Shown: positions 49,777 through 61,300, counted from the first letter of the stretch. The stretch: DNA of 64,000 nt from Irpex lacteus (GCA_001986395.2 MQVO02000050.1:62001-126000); one strand, 5' to 3'. The notes: generated by a model not told the origin, from the sequence alone. Translations and numbers: made by a program.

Positions 49777-50989
49777 TGCTTTCGCGTTCTTCGTTCGCGT
49801 CTTCCTTTGCCCTCTTCTTCCCTTCCTCGCGTGCCATATTTGTGAGGTGGACGGTCGTTATATGCGAGCTGTTTGACTTCTTCGTCTCCGTTCTCGTCGC
49901 GTTCGATGCCTCTCGCCGTTCCCTCTGCTTTCGTAGTCAAGGGGAGCAGACGGTACTGACACTTTTCATCTACTTCGTAGTGGACAGGAAGAATACGAGG
50001 TACGCGCATATATCCACCCTTGCTCGTCAACTGACGCATCTTTTCTATCATTGGTTGTATGCGCTCTCCTCACGAACTCCCTCCCTCTCACTTACGTCCT
50101 TTTCTCATCCTCTCACTCGTCATCTCCTCACCCGTCGACTTGACTACTCGGTGCCATCAACGCACACAGCGCCTCCGCCCAATGTCCTACTCAAAATCCC
50201 ACGTCATCCTCATAGCCTTCGCCATCGACACGCCCGACTCGCTCGACAACGTCTCCGTAAAGGTACGCCATAATCTTCCTCTTCTCTCCTTTTCCTTCTG
50301 CTTCCGTGGCTGGCTGGCTACACGCTCCCATACGCCTCACCATCTCTCCTGTCACGTTCTCACTCACTCCCTCCTTCTCTTCCTCCCTCACCAATACGCT
50401 AACTCTCACTAACAGTGGATAGAAGAAGTCCGCTCAATCTGCGGCTCGCAAATCCCCGTCATCCTCGTCGGCTGCAAACTCGATCTCCGCCCTCCCCCTT
50501 CCCACCCCTCCTATGCCAACTACGTGAGTAGGGAGCAGGCGGAGCGGGTGGCGGGGGCGATTGGCGCGCGGGCGTATAAGGAGTGTTCGGCGTTGAAGAT
50601 TGAGGGTGTTGATGATGTTTTTGAGGCTGCTACTAGGGCTAGTATGTTGATGAGGGAGGGGGTTGCTTCGCATGGTTAGTTGTTTTGTTTTTTCTTCTTT
50701 TTCTTCCTTCCCCCATTCCTATTCCCTCTCTCCTCGTTCCTCATCCCACTTCATCATCCCTCATCCCACTACCTCGCCACTCCTACCCACTTCCGCATTC
50801 CTCCTCATCCCCCTCACCCCCTCGTTTCTTCTTCTGCCTATCACGTAACTAATACTGATCGCTATCGCTTCGCTCACAGTAGGCTCAGGAGGCGGCTCAG
50901 GCGGCGGGAGCCATCGACGGGGGAACAGCCGTAGCGGGGCGGACGGGGAGTGGGAGAACAAGGGGAAGGGGTGTTGTGTTATTTGTTAG
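48550..50989 (+). CDS. RHO2: Rho-family GTPase, RHO2 type
   Basis: Membrane-bound switch for cell wall synthesis and polarity. Nine exons join in frame to 223 residues: 48550-48567, 48627-48657, 48735-48796, 48941-48947, 49648-49720, 49981-49999, 50170-50262, 50416-50674, 50880-50989. G1 is GDGACGKTS; effector QPTIFENYV; G3 DTAGQEEYE; G4 reads GCKLD; G5 ECSAL. The Rho-insert region is DLRPPPSHPSYANYV. YERLRPMSY, KWIEEV and GVDDVFEAATRA favour Rho2 over Rho1 or Rho3. The C-terminus is a Gly/Ser linker then KGKGCCVIC: a CAAX box (CVIC, farnesylation-like) with an extra upstream Cys that could be palmitoylated. Exon 4 is only 7 nt (CAACCGA), followed by a 700-bp pyrimidine-rich intron. Type assignment is from memory of family patterns. 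Confidence 0.92.
49728..49771 (+). repeat. (CT)n microsatellite in RHO2 intron 5
   Basis: About 40 bases of uninterrupted CT just after the GTGCGT donor of the intron at 49721. Confidence 0.95.
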
Positions 50990-51830
50990 CAGGGGTTGCG
51001 AGGTTACTAGTCGAGTGAGAAGTGGATCTGAACCGTAGAGCCTGGATCGGACAGATGCTGTTGGGCTGGAGATGGAGGGACGGGAGGAAACGAAACGGAC
51101 GTTCACTTGATTTTGGTATTACTTTTCTACGCTTACATCCGCTCCCTCTCTCCCAGTCTTCTGCTTATCCACGTCTCCCACTCACCCGCTCGTACTCACC
51201 TCTTTCTTGATTGTCCATCCATTCCTTCTCTCGTATCTTTGATTTGATTTGTTTGTTTGTAAATGGACATCCGCATCTTCCTTTCCCCCATCTCGTTTCG
51301 TTCCGTCACTATTCTCTGTCTTGTTTTCCTATCCAGTTTGTGGTACTCGTGCTTACTCGTATATATGATACACTGCTCGTTCTATTCTATATAGTTCTTT
51401 TTTTGTCGATGAGTTGAATGAAGTTGGGAGTGAGGAGGGGTGGGAGGTGGGGAGGGACGAGAGGAGGAACAAGGACGCACTTGTCCGGTGTTTGCGTCTC
51501 CTACGTTCAGAGCAGCTCACTGGCAGGTTGTACGCTCGCGAGATGAATGCCCGTTGTAAGGGTTTACTATCCCTCTCGCACAAGGTAAGTTTGACCGAGC
51601 TTTATTCGGAACCTACGCGTAGTACAAAAGAGATAGATGCCAGATCTCATAGGAGATCTGGCGTACATGTATCCGATCAATAACTATACAGTATATACTA
51701 AATCGGGCAGATGGTTTCCCATCACTGGCGCGCGTGAGATAAGATAAGATTAGAATGCTTGCGCATTCGAAGTGAGTCCCTCACATCCTCCCACCTTAGA
51801 CTGAGCACGGCCAGGTGATCGGTCTACGGC
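50990..51830. other. Intergenic between RHO2 and the orphan gene
   Basis: T-rich RHO2 3' region, then unremarkable sequence. An inverted pair AGATGCCAGATCTC / GAGATCTGGCGTAC type hairpin lies at about 51636-51666 and could mark transcript ends. No gene supported. Confidence 0.45.
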
Positions 51831-52795
51831 CTACTTCGAGGGCCCGAGGTTGGGGAAGTGTTGGGTGCTGTCCGTGGTAACGGGGACTATGACCCTAGCC
51901 AACCAGGCACGCACATACTCGAGGCGGAGTCCTCCAGAGGCAGCGTCAGCGATGTACTCGATACGTGAGCGTTGGACATCGTCGAGGTAGCTGTTGAGGT
52001 TCTCGATAGTAGCAGGCACAGTGATGGGGAGGGCCTCGACGAATTGTTCGGCGGTGATAGGGCGTTGACGGATGAATTCGGCTACGCGCCGAATGAAGCC
52101 CAGAGTGATTCGGCCGGAGTTGTCGTGAGGCCCGAGCCTTGCTACGATTGGAAGCCCTCTGAGGGCGTTGAGGTCGGAGACCTGGTGACTTGCGTCACGA
52201 ACAAGGCCTGGCAGCTCGACGTGGTACCATTCGCCAAGGCGTCGTACCCAGTTGTCGAGATTGTCGAGGTTGGGGCTCAAGTCGTCGACGTCGATTGGGA
52301 AAGAGTGGACGTCGGCCAGGTGTTCCGCGGCGGAATCCATGGCTACTTGATCCGTGGCCGTGGTTTCCGTTGTTGCGACGCCGTGAGGCGCCTGAGTGGT
52401 GGTGGCGACGGCGGGCTCGGTGACCATGGGCACGTCAGTAGTAGTACCTTGCGGTACCGAGGGTGTGGTCAGGGTCGCCGAAGTGTGTGCCTCGGTGGGC
52501 GTCGAGGTGCTCGTGGCTGGACCAGGGTGTGCATCAGGCATCCTCGTGGCGGTTGCCGTGCTCGCATGAGCCCGCTGCGTGTTGAGGTATTGGTTCGTCT
52601 GCGCGATGACCGCGTCAGAGGGACCAGCCCCGAAGGGGCCTGCATGCCGTCGAGGTGGAGGAGGAGGTTGAGGGTGGAAAGGGGGCACTGCGCGGCCCTG
52701 GTGCTTCTCTATCTTCTTCAACCTCTTCTTCTCCTTCTGCCTCTCGCTGACCTGTTTGTATGGAGCCCATAGCGGACGTGGCCAAGTGATGCCAG
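51831..52795 (-). CDS. Hypothetical protein next to the GTCGCAC repeat (5' end uncertain)
   Basis: Minus-strand ORF of about 300 codons, not recognised. The N-terminal part (WPRPLWAPYKQVSERQKEKK) is strongly basic, then comes a His/Pro-rich stretch, a Thr/Ala-rich low-complexity middle, and a C-terminal half of regular helical look (NLDNLDNWVRRLGEWYHVELP, RITLGFIRRVAEFI). There is no ATG in frame; the frame is open back to a TAG|G at about 52802 that could be a splice acceptor, beyond which the repeat at 52808 begins. So it is either the last exon of a longer gene interrupted by the repeat or a broken gene. Such proteins often accompany retroelements in mushrooms, but that is inference. Confidence 0.5.
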
Positions 52796-52807
52796 TGGCC
52801 TCAACCT

Positions 52808-53036
52808 AATATAATACTCAGGCGCATATAAGCTATTATACGTGTCGCTGTCGCACTTTTGGTCGCACTTTTGTCGCACATTTTGTCGCACCTCCAAGTG
52901 TTTTTTTTCTGTTTCAGAGTGGTAACAGTACTCTGTCGCACACCTTGTCGCACTCCGTCGCACCTTCTGTCACAGCTTGTCGCACATCCCGTCGCACTCT
53001 GTGGCACTTTTGTCGCACATTCTATAAAGAAAGAAG
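52808..53036. repeat. GTCGCAC repeat element, copy E1
   Basis: Begins ATACTCAGGCGCATATAAGC, then a run of GTCGCAC(T)n units, then CTCTGTGGCAC and a decayed tail near 53025-53065. The same order is found at 63843-64000 (E2), so this is a dispersed element, not a local expansion. Confidence 0.75.
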
Positions 53037-53209
53037 CAAGGGGTTGGGTTCCCAGGGCGGTTATGGCAGGGTTCCGGGTCAACTTTTCTCAGAAAGTGTC
53101 TCATCGCCGATAGTTTCACGCTTTCGGGACAAAACGATACCCCAAGCGATGTCACGAAAGTCGACAAGAAAGCCATCAGCCCACAGGATAGATCTATTGG
53201 GCACAACAT

Positions 53210-53303
53210 TATCCGATAATTTCTCGACACGTATCGGCGATTGGTAAAGTCGGGCGCTTGGTAAAGAGCAAAACGCCGATAGATGACAGTGCAGCTATGG
53301 GCG
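53210..53303. repeat. CGCCGAT hairpins 1 and 2
   Basis: Two short inverted repeats: 53210-53241 (ATCCGATA ... TATCGGCGAT) and 53274-53303 (CGCCGATA ... TATGGGCG, followed by AAATGAACG). A third, weaker one starts at 53105. Confidence 0.65.
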
Positions 53304-53570
53304 AAATGAACGTCTGTGATCGAGCAACAGGGACAGTGTGAACAAAGCGATTCTTATTAACGTGATGTGTGATTAAATGCAATATTGGTGGCTTGAGATG
53401 ACTAGTCTCCATGAATGAAAATAACTAATTTAAAATGTACTTAACAATCCCTTTTGGTATTGGCCTTGAAGGCCGTTCGAACAGGTGCGGTAGTCGTTTA
53501 GATCGACTGACACAACTAATTGAACAGCTTTCAAAGCCAATGACCAAAGGGGAAACATTAGGACAAGTTG

Positions 53571-53645
53571 CAATCGCCGGAATCGAACTCGCGATTTCAA
53601 GTCACAAGGTCATGCAGACGTGCCACTACACCACGGAGGTGACAT
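53571..53645 (-). repeat. tRNA-like (SINE-like) sequence
   Basis: On the minus strand an A-box-like TGGTGTAGTGGC is followed by a B-box-like GAGTTCGATTC at tRNA spacing. The acceptor stem does not pair, so it is not a working tRNA gene; a tRNA-derived SINE or relic is likelier. Confidence 0.45.
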
Positions 53646-53889
53646 GTAGAGAGTGATTGATTGGGTGCCAATCTTACTTACTGAAGTATCGGCACTGCGC
53701 GGTGCTATAGGAGATAGCTTCCACATTGGAAAGGGGCACGCATTCACTGCATGTACGCCTGAACACACATGCAGCAGCCTTTCGAATTGGATTGGATGTG
53801 TGAGTGGATGGTTGACTTACGCTTATTGAGAGGGACATTTGTCCGCAACCAAAGGCTTGAGTCGAGCGATGACAATTTCAATGTCGCCT

Positions 53890-53963
53890 CTGTGGCGTGG
53901 TGGCTAAAGTCAAGAGACATGCTCATGATGAGGACGTCGCTGGTTCGACTCCTGACGTGGGCA
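53890..53963 (+). repeat. tRNA-like (SINE-like) sequence
   Basis: GTGGCGTGGTGGCTAAAG (A-box-like) and CTGGTTCGACTCC (good B-box match) at tRNA spacing, without a pairing acceptor stem. Confidence 0.45.
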
Positions 53964-54293
53964 AGTGACTACTGAAGTCCGATGTGCCACATCCATCAGT
54001 CATGGGTAATGACCGATGGATGTAGCACATAAGACAGCAGTCCATTGTTTTGCTGTTTCATCAAGCCAGGAATAAGATCGTCGGTCTGAGAGGTAGATCA
54101 CATTTGAAATCTGTGGGTCTAAACCTCTACAAGGTTGTGTCGTCGATAGCTTCATTAAGGATATCGGGAAGAAGTCAACATTGCGCTAGTCCTTTACAGG
54201 ACGGAAATACAACATACAAATTTCAGGTCACGCGGTTCCATGTGTGTGCATGAACGACAGAAACGAAGAAAAAGTGTTCAGGCCTGTGCAAAC

Positions 54294-54322
54294 CACCGAT
54301 AAGTTTGCTGAAACTACCGGCG
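54294..54322. repeat. CGCCGAT hairpin 3
   Basis: CACCGATA ... TACCGGCG followed by AAACG; one mismatch between arms. A compressed relative (ACCGAAAATATCGGCG) lies at 54393-54408. Confidence 0.5.
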
Positions 54323-54678
54323 AAACGTCTGAAAGCAGGAGGGCTGTCCTATCACCGGCCAGTGGGTGTATATCGTGATTGCTGATAGTTACACCGAAAA
54401 TATCGGCGTTGACGGTGCATGGTAAGAAGCGGCCGACGAGTAAGACATATCGAGTTGTTTATCCCTTGATCGACCCCACAAGATGTTAGCAAGTATTTTC
54501 GACTCTTGTCGGAACAATCGTCAAATCAACGGCTCATTGGATCAACTTTATTTGTTGCGTCTGGGAGATCTACTCGATGTGTATGCCTTTCGTGTCTGAT
54601 ATCATCCAGTCCACGACTGGCAGACTGCTGGATAAACGCCTCTGTTTGTACGGTGATCTAGAATGGTGGGAAAGTGAG

Positions 54679-54684
54679 CACGTG
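54679..54684 (+). promoter_or_regulatory. CACGTG box upstream of U1
   Basis: CACGTGAC lies 99 bases before the split start codon of U1. The same octamer stands at the same distance before U2 and U3. Confidence 0.65.
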
Positions 54685-54777
54685 ACCATCTTCTTCGAAT
54701 TGTATCTATATTGCACTGAGTCGGGAAGTGACTTGCTTTACTTCATTGATGAAGCCCCGCAACCTCTCATAAGGCCA

Positions 54778-55677
54778 ATGTAAGCGGTGCCCGTCATGAA
54801 TGGAGTAATCTCATGTATCTTTTGTACTACGATTAGGGATCAGACAAAGGCAAAGCATGAAATGTCGTCGAAGTCTTCGAAGATAGATAACATGGCGCAG
54901 ATCAGAGATCAGTATGAGTTCAAGGATTACATTCCGCGCAGGGAAGCCCGAGGTGTCATTAAATGGGAAAAGGTGACAACGAACCAGTCAAGTGCAGCGG
55001 CAATAGAGCATAGGAAGCGTGAGCGATCATTGAAGGCTGGACAGTCCGAGGCTGGCGCACAGTTACAGACCATCACATCCACCTCCCGTCACACGACTGT
55101 CGCGGCGAAAGGAAAGGCCCAAGACGTCGGCAGAGACTCGGATGTTGCTGTGCGTGTGACGGCTTCTTCGCTAACGAGCAAATTCGTGACTTGCAATAAC
55201 GCTCAGGACTTGTCCATGCACAAGGTCGAGGATATCCAAAGCCGAGGAGAGTCACTTCGCGAACAATGGAAGTTTTGGGCGACTGAGTACGCCCACAGAA
55301 CACCACAATACGAAGCCCTGCCGGAGGTGGAGCGACAGCTGACGAGCGAGGTGATGGCAGATATCCTGGATGGGTGGGGATTAGGTACCGAGTTCATTGC
55401 ATGTGAGTCGCATTCATTTCGGGAGCCATGTCATTGTCGTCTTACGGTAAATACAGCGGAGGTGAAGGAGACTAGTGAGATTGCAGGGCTTCCGATTGAT
55501 TTAAGCGACGTGTCGGAGGCAGAGGCGTTGCGCGTCCGGGCAGCTGTCTTTCGGGCGTTGCTCGATCGGGCAAACTCGCGCATTCTCGATCTCACCATTG
55601 TCGCGAAAGCGTACGAGCGGGAAGTTGAATTGGTGGAACGTAGGGCATTCATGATGCTTCCGAGGGATGCGAAGTGA
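54778..55677 (+). CDS. U1: unknown protein, paralog of U2, split start codon
   Basis: Four exons, 54778-54779, 54837-55149, 55207-55402, 55457-55677, give 243 residues. The start codon is AT (54778-54779) joined to G (54837) over an intron with GTAAGC/TAG ends; the protein then reads MDQTKAKHEMSSK. Two later introns (57 and 54 bp) are multiples of three, so the frame is also open unspliced, but U2 has introns at the same places that are not. Conserved blocks: IKWEK, a basic low-complexity stretch, WKFWATEYAHRTPQYEALP, DILDGWGLGTEF, IAGLPIDLSDVSEAEALR, then a helical block ending YEREVELVERRAFMMLP. Probably a soluble helical protein. No family recognised and no catalytic motif seen. Hairpins 4 and 5 follow the stop. 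Confidence 0.7.
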
Positions 55678-55761
55678 TATGCATGTTTGTAAATCGTCGT
55701 TGACACACACATGATCAAACAAAGTGTAAACAATGCATGTACCCTGATAGTGAGGTCAGAA

Positions 55762-55909
55762 CGCCGATACATACACGTACGGCTATCGGCGAAATGAACG
55801 ACATGCTATTTAGGTTGACCAAAACTCTGCCATCCTCGTTTGGGTCACTAATTGCACATGACCTATGGAGTCCTCAATTTGCCGATACAAGTACGCACAT
55901 CCATCGGCA
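55762..55909. repeat. CGCCGAT hairpins 4 and 5
   Basis: 55762-55791: CGCCGATA ... TATCGGCG, perfect 8-bp arms, followed by AAATGAACG. 55880-55909: TGCCGATA ... CATCGGCA. Both lie within 240 bases after the U1 stop. Confidence 0.75.
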
Positions 55910-57004
55910 ACAGATGTTTTTGTGAATCGGTCAAACGTGTGGATTGAAGTCTTGGACTTCTCAGACAAGATGACCTCGTTCTTATTGGACATGCGTTCAT
56001 ACATTTCCCCGACGATTTCTCTCACGTGATCGTGGAATCTGACCAATATTCCACATGGCAATGTGGCGTTCGATGAAGTCGCCGTCTCCGTCTGAGTCTT
56101 TCCTCGCCTCCATCCTCGTTCTCCTTCTCTTACTCGTCTTGCCTCTTCATTTCCCCATATCGCATTTGCAGGTCAGTAGGTGCATGCCTCTAGGTTGCAA
56201 GACTGATCGAAATCCACAGAATGACTTGTGGGAGTGTGGCCATCAAGTGGCAGGTAACGATTTCTGAGTGGCTTTTGAAACACTTTGAGACGGTTAAAAA
56301 GGCACTCGTTGAGATAGAAGCTTAATAGAGAAATATAAGAACCACTACAAATCTTGAGCAAAATCTGGTCCAGAAATCATATTTTCATTTTTGACACTTG
56401 CACATAACCATGTCATGTAAGCATCATCTGGAAATAGCAAAAAAGCAAAAATAAGCGCCCAAAGAAGCGGTCAGTCTATGCCACTGCTCTTTTGAGCTAT
56501 CCGAAAGAAAGCATGTGATTATTGAGCATAACGTCCTCCAGGAACCAGTTCATTGACAAAATTATATGATTTATATGATTTAGCCACTTGTTTAAGCTTT
56601 AGATTGCTTACTAAACAGTATTGACCAATCTAGCTACCTCAAATATTTTGCTTCCGCTAACTTTGCCTAGATTGGCTAAGCATGATTACATACATCTTCA
56701 GAAGGTTGCGAGTTCCAATCCCTCACAGGCCACGTTTTTGTTTCACCCATTCTTTTATCCTATAATGCTTCATAAAATACCATTAAATGTGGAAATAATC
56801 CATTGCCACATTTGTGATTTTTATATCACTTAATATGGCGCATAATATGATGACACTCAGGTCAGCTACTATTTTACTATGCCTAACCATATATCGTGAA
56901 TTGAAACATATATACATAATAATGAATTATATTGAACGTACACCCATGTCAATAGATTATTCTCCCTATTTTACAGTATTTTTGGACACTACATGATCAA
57001 AAGT
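55910..57004. other. AT-rich stretch without a supported gene
   Basis: Base composition is clearly more AT-rich than the gene regions. Contains a tRNA-like stretch at about 56667-56734 (TTGGCTAAGCATGATTA and GCGAGTTCCAATCCC). Only short ORFs. Confidence 0.5.
56667..56734 (+). repeat. tRNA-like (SINE-like) sequence
   Basis: A-box-like TTGGCTAAGCATG and B-box-like GAGTTCCAATCCC. The middle CTTCAGAAGGTTG also occurs in the minus-strand relic at 57005-57070, so the two belong to one family. Confidence 0.45.
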
Positions 57005-57070
57005 GAGCAACTTTAAAAATATGACCCAAGGGGGAGTTGAACCCACAACCTTCTGAAGCAGTTGGTGCGA
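57005..57070 (-). repeat. tRNA-like (SINE-like) sequence, inverted relative
   Basis: Minus strand reads CTTCAGAAGGTTG then GGGTTCAACTCCC, ending GGGTCA. Shares its core with 56667-56734. Confidence 0.5.
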
Positions 57071-57677
57071 GTTGCTTGCGCACTTGGGCGCTTCCGTCGG
57101 AGTTTGGCTGGGTTTGAATCTCAAGTCCTCATCCAATACCATCCAGCTCATATCTTTCCTCATAGATGAGATTACCTCATGGTAGTTTGACCATCTGGTA
57201 GGCCTACTCCGTAGCTATAATCTGGTGCAACAATCGTATTAAATGATTAAGTTTTCGGCTCTCTATACATCAAATACCGATTCCCATAAAAAAGCGCCCA
57301 ACTACAAATGTTTCTAATGGAACTTGTTACTCAGTAACAGAAGGCACATTCCCACGCATTGACAGCAGGTCGCGTTACTGACAAAACCTGGCAGATCCTG
57401 ACCGAACTGAAGACGATTATCTTCGTTACACTCAGAAATCGTAATTGCATCGAACGCGCAAAACTCTGTCGAGAGGAGCCCGTCCACCAAATCGAACGCT
57501 GAACGCTCAGGCCCAGTGAGTCCTCTTCTCAACTGCATTTCTCTCTCTCACATCGTTTGACTTGTGTTTGAAGTCTACGCCGACTGAAAAGGTTGAGAAT
57601 TCAGTTCTCGCTGGTGAGCAGCACTTGTCTTGCAACTGAAACGACCAAAGCATCGTCGGTTTGACCTTCCCGTCTAG
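57071..57677. other. Region upstream of the acidic Cys-rich gene
   Basis: Should hold the first exon(s) and promoter of the gene at 57678, but I could not place a convincing start. Confidence 0.35.
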
Positions 57678-58878
57678 ATTCTGCTAGCCAGCACGACGTT
57701 GGTTCACAGACGTCTGAGACGGGGTCTGCCGACAGCGAAGGAAGCTCAAGCGACGATCCGGAATCTCGAGCCGACGATGAAGACAGTGGAAGCGAATACA
57801 TCGACAAGGCTCCCAAAGCCGTAACTCGTGGGAAGCGAGCTCTTCGGGGTCGCAATGCTTCTTCTCAAGACATGGAGGAATCTTCGGATGAAGAAAAGGA
57901 CGAGGAGGAGAAAGACGAACTGGAGGAAGACGAGCTTGAGAGCAACGACTCACCCACCCCTGTGGGTAAGAATGGCAAGAAATCCGCGAAGATGCACCAG
58001 CCTAAAGGCGACTATGGCACGCCATGGAAGGTCGGACGAATGGCTGTGGTGTTGCGAGACGATCAGAGGGTGAGCACAGTTCCACAATGTAAAAGGTCCG
58101 CAGCAGCTCAAGTTGTGTATGAAGTGTGCCGCATGCATCGCGCTTCAACGCCCGACATGTGTTGTTCCGCTGCGCGCTCCCGCCAATCTTGTGATTCAGC
58201 GATGCGTACTGTGCAACCATGAGCACGACTACTGCACTGTGTACGACGAGCGATCACCTAAAGAACGGTATCGGACTGAGGCCGTCGTCGACCTATTCGC
58301 TGCGATTCAAGGCTTCCCGGAGTACCCGCAAGTCGAGCCACCTCCTCCCGCGCCTGCCAAACGGGACCACACCCCTGCAGATCCAGACGAAGGCGTCGAC
58401 CCCTCGTCGCCAACGAAGCAAAGACGAATGATCAGGCAGCGACGAGCGAAGAAGAATAAACTCAGGGGTGGTAAGTGAATTCAGCTTCAGCCTCACCTGA
58501 CACGAATCCATCTCACAGTGTTGTTGACGAAGCTGCTGCCACGTCGTCGACAAGCTCAGCCCTACCTTCGCAAACCCCCGGACATGGCGATAACGTCGCG
58601 GGGCCGAGCAGGCTGAGTGCCGCGTCAGGTAAGTTCATCCTTATTCGTGACTGTTCGAAAACGTCTCACGCCCTTGTCGTACTGTAGTCGGAGTGCCTGC
58701 GGAGACTGGCAATGTCGTCGCTGGGCGCTCTGCCAACGACATTGCACGCGCGACTCTCACAACACTTCGTGATCAATACCGCTACCTCCGTGCGAAGGAG
58801 TTAGATGCTGGCGAGCAGGCGGACAGGATCATGGATCAAATCCGAGAGTTTGAAGCAGTGATGCGCAGCCTCGACTAG
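57678..58878 (+). CDS. Acidic, Cys-rich hypothetical protein (5' exon not found)
   Basis: Segments 57678-58069, 58113-58470, about 58485-58627, 58688-58878. The first part is very acidic (EESSDEEKDEEEKDELEEDELE), then KGDYGTPWKVGRMAVVLRDDQR. The second exon carries LCMKCAACIALQRPTC ... RCVLCNHEHDYC, a CxxCxxC and CxxC pattern that looks like a small Zn-binding domain, followed by Pro-rich and basic parts (KQRRMIRQRRAKKNKLR). The last exon is a helical, coiled-coil-like end (DQYRYLRAKELDAGEQADRIMDQIREFEAVM). This Cys pattern is common in mushroom proteins with nucleic-acid or transposon links, which is only a guess here. The join at 58471-58490 is unsure: the apparent intron is too short. Hairpin 6 lies 96 bases after the stop. 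Confidence 0.5.
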
Positions 58879-58973
58879 ATCATCACATGTATCATTAGCT
58901 ACGATCCCGATTTTCGCGTGCTATGACAAATGTTTAGTTATCCCGACCAATGACGTCCCTTTCAGTCGTGGAT

Positions 58974-59002
58974 CGCCGATACCTTCATTGAAGGTATCGG
59001 CG
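58974..59002. repeat. CGCCGAT hairpin 6 (perfect)
   Basis: A perfect inverted repeat: 13-bp arms CGCCGATACCTTC and GAAGGTATCGGCG around a 3-base loop ATT. The best member of the family. Confidence 0.9.
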
Positions 59003-59069
59003 GAGGAACATCATATGATGATAGTTATTGACCATCATTTGAGACACTCGTTTTCTGCGGAGAACAAAA

Positions 59070-59195
59070 CGCCGATGGCTGTCGTGCATTCTATCAGCAA
59101 ACACGCCATTTCCTCAACACTGTATACCGCGATCTTGAGCAATGGTTTACAGGAATGAGGCAAAACGCCGATGGCCGTCGTGCATGCTATCAGCA
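59070..59195. repeat. CGCCGAT hairpins 7 and 8
   Basis: 59070-59099 and 59166-59195 are near copies of each other (CGCCGATGG ... CTATCAGCAAAC), 96 bases apart, each preceded by AAAA. Confidence 0.7.
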
Positions 59196-59279
59196 AACAG
59201 ACCGCGTTTGATGTACTCTTGTCGACACCATAAGCGCCGGCCCGCCGTCGGCAACGCATGATTTTCTCATTCCAGCGCC

Positions 59280-60285
59280 TATTTGATTCCGGCCTCGTGT
59301 CTATGTGTCTGCCAACCCTTCCATTATTCCGTGCTCATGCGGTTTTTCCTTTCCAGACAATTTAGCTTTTCAATGTGCCTGGCTGCACCTGTTCTATCAA
59401 CCAATCAAAGGCAAAAGTTACACGTTAAGTCTTCCAATAGGAGCACACTTGCCAAGCGACACTGTTCGTAACTTCCAGCTGACCTTCAGTCTTTCGTGCT
59501 CAGCAGAGTCGTCCGTCTACCTCCCTTCGTCTGGTTCTATATTTCTCTTTCACCTCCTCCAGTAGATTTACAATGATAGCTTTCCTGCCGCAGATGCACA
59601 TTGTCATATGTCCCTGAAACATTTGCCTGGCCAACTTTTAACACTCTCAAGGAAAACAGAGCAAGCTTGTTGTCCGGGTTGTTTCATCCACACCCTCTCC
59701 TCTGTATCTACACCGGTGAGCTGTCCTAACCATGGGGGTGCAGTTTTTTCCATGTACAACCTACTGTTTTGAATCGGGCTGTACAGCATAGTAGGTGCCT
59801 GTTGTAAATGCACTTTGCTCAAAACAACCGTCGTGACGCCTGCTTTTGTCACGTTAGCTGCTTGATCCCATTTCCGTGATGTTATTTACTCTTAGCTGCG
59901 CTCTTACGCCTTCAAAAAATCTCTGCTGACGCTGGTTGTTTCGGTCTAAATCGCACAGCTTGTAGTCATAAGTGCTTACAACTGCCCCTCTTATTGAGAA
60001 GTTCCTTATTTCGCCACTTCAAACTGACTACTTGCTTTCCTGCTCACTTGTTCTTGTTTTCACCGATACACTTTGCCGTATCTCAGAGATGTAGCGACAG
60101 TTAAAGTCCACTGAAGACTGCCCATATTGTCTGGTGCAAACGTAGGTGATAGTAGCCTTTGGCCACTCTGAGTGTCACTGCACTTGTCAGCCCAGTATTT
60201 CTGTAACAAAGCGCAAATGTAGTTTGTAAGTGCAAAGTAGTACAGTATAACGTAACATAGTTAAGCATAATTGTACAGCTTCTTA
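59280..60285. other. 1 kb without a supported gene
   Basis: Short ORFs only; no repeat recognised apart from the MITE that starts at 60286. Confidence 0.5.
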
Positions 60286-60558
60286 GGCCCCGTTCGATGA
60301 CACCGCTATGGTCCAGTCACGCTACGTCATCGCACCTAATGAGGCTGAAACTCAGTGTCATTCTGGTATACTCTGTTACAGCGTTATTAGATTCTTCCTC
60401 TAATTTCCTACGCAAGTCACGTCTCGTCACGTCTCCTTATACTCTATCTGCTTTCATTGGCTTCTCGTTGTGACATAACGTGACCTGAGCTGACTAACTA
60501 TAACGTAGCGGAAGATAACATAACGTAGCGGGATATAGCGGTGTTGTCGAACAGGGCC
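60286..60558. mobile_element. Tourist/PIF-Harbinger-like MITE
   Basis: 273 bp, non-coding. Terminal inverted repeats GGCCCCGTTCGATGACACCG (left) and, reversed, GGCCCTGTTCGACAACACCG (right), flanked by TTA on both sides (60283-60285 and 60559-60561), the 3-bp target duplication typical of Harbinger elements. Subterminal ACGTAGCGG-type repeats. No transposase inside. Confidence 0.8.
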
Positions 60559-60825
60559 TTAGTTACGTGGGAAATCTATTTTCGACTGGACTGGTCAGAG
60601 TTGCCAGGGCTTCTCTTTGTCTTCAACACTGGAAATCATGCATAGGATTCAGGTCTACCACGCAGGTTCAAAGCAAGTTTTGACTCTCCCTCAAGTGTGC
60701 GGGGTGCATCCGCAAACATGCAAAGTCATCTAATGTTTGCACAAATAGCTGGCTCCAGGTTCTTACTATAGTGTGCCTTGATCATAGACCACTGCTACAT
60801 ATTAGCTGAAATTCGAACATGAGTG

Positions 60826-60868
60826 TATGCTATAGAAAAGAGTACATAGGATTCAGTTGGGCTTGGGG
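60826..60868. repeat. 43-bp segment identical to the end of E2
   Basis: Identical to 63958-64000, where the window ends, so the match may be longer. A related but decayed stretch follows E1 near 53028-53060. Confidence 0.9.
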
Positions 60869-61000
60869 TTCAGGTGGCCTTGGGCTTGTAATTAGCGCCC
60901 AAACACACGTGTCGACCGAGGTTCCTATAACGTTCTACACAGTTGTTGGGAATGTGAGTGTCAATCAACAACGCAAAATCAGACAACACCTATTGAAACC

Positions 61001-61026
61001 CCGATACGTGTGCAGAATGTTATCGG
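61001..61026. repeat. CGCCGAT hairpin 9
   Basis: CCGATACG ... TTATCGG, 6-bp arms with the usual spacing. Confidence 0.5.
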
Positions 61027-61300
61027 AATGTAGTACGCGAGCTATCCTTATTGTGTAGAAGCGTGGGATGTGGCAGTTTGCCATCTCAGCATGCTATCCC
61101 TTTATGCCAGAAGCAGTCATCATCTTGCATTGTTGAATTCTGCCGATTATATAGGAAAGAGCTGACAGGATAAGGTTACCTTGCCGGTTATGGACGGGTT
61201 ACGGTCATATTCTATCGGCGAAATGCACACTTGTACCCTGGATGGGTACTATTTCGTTGCAAGTATTTCATCACATACCAATTGCTACGTCTAAACAATT

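Noticed and set aside
53571..53645. A functional tRNA gene on the minus strand
   Set aside because: Boxes are present but the acceptor and T stems do not pair properly.
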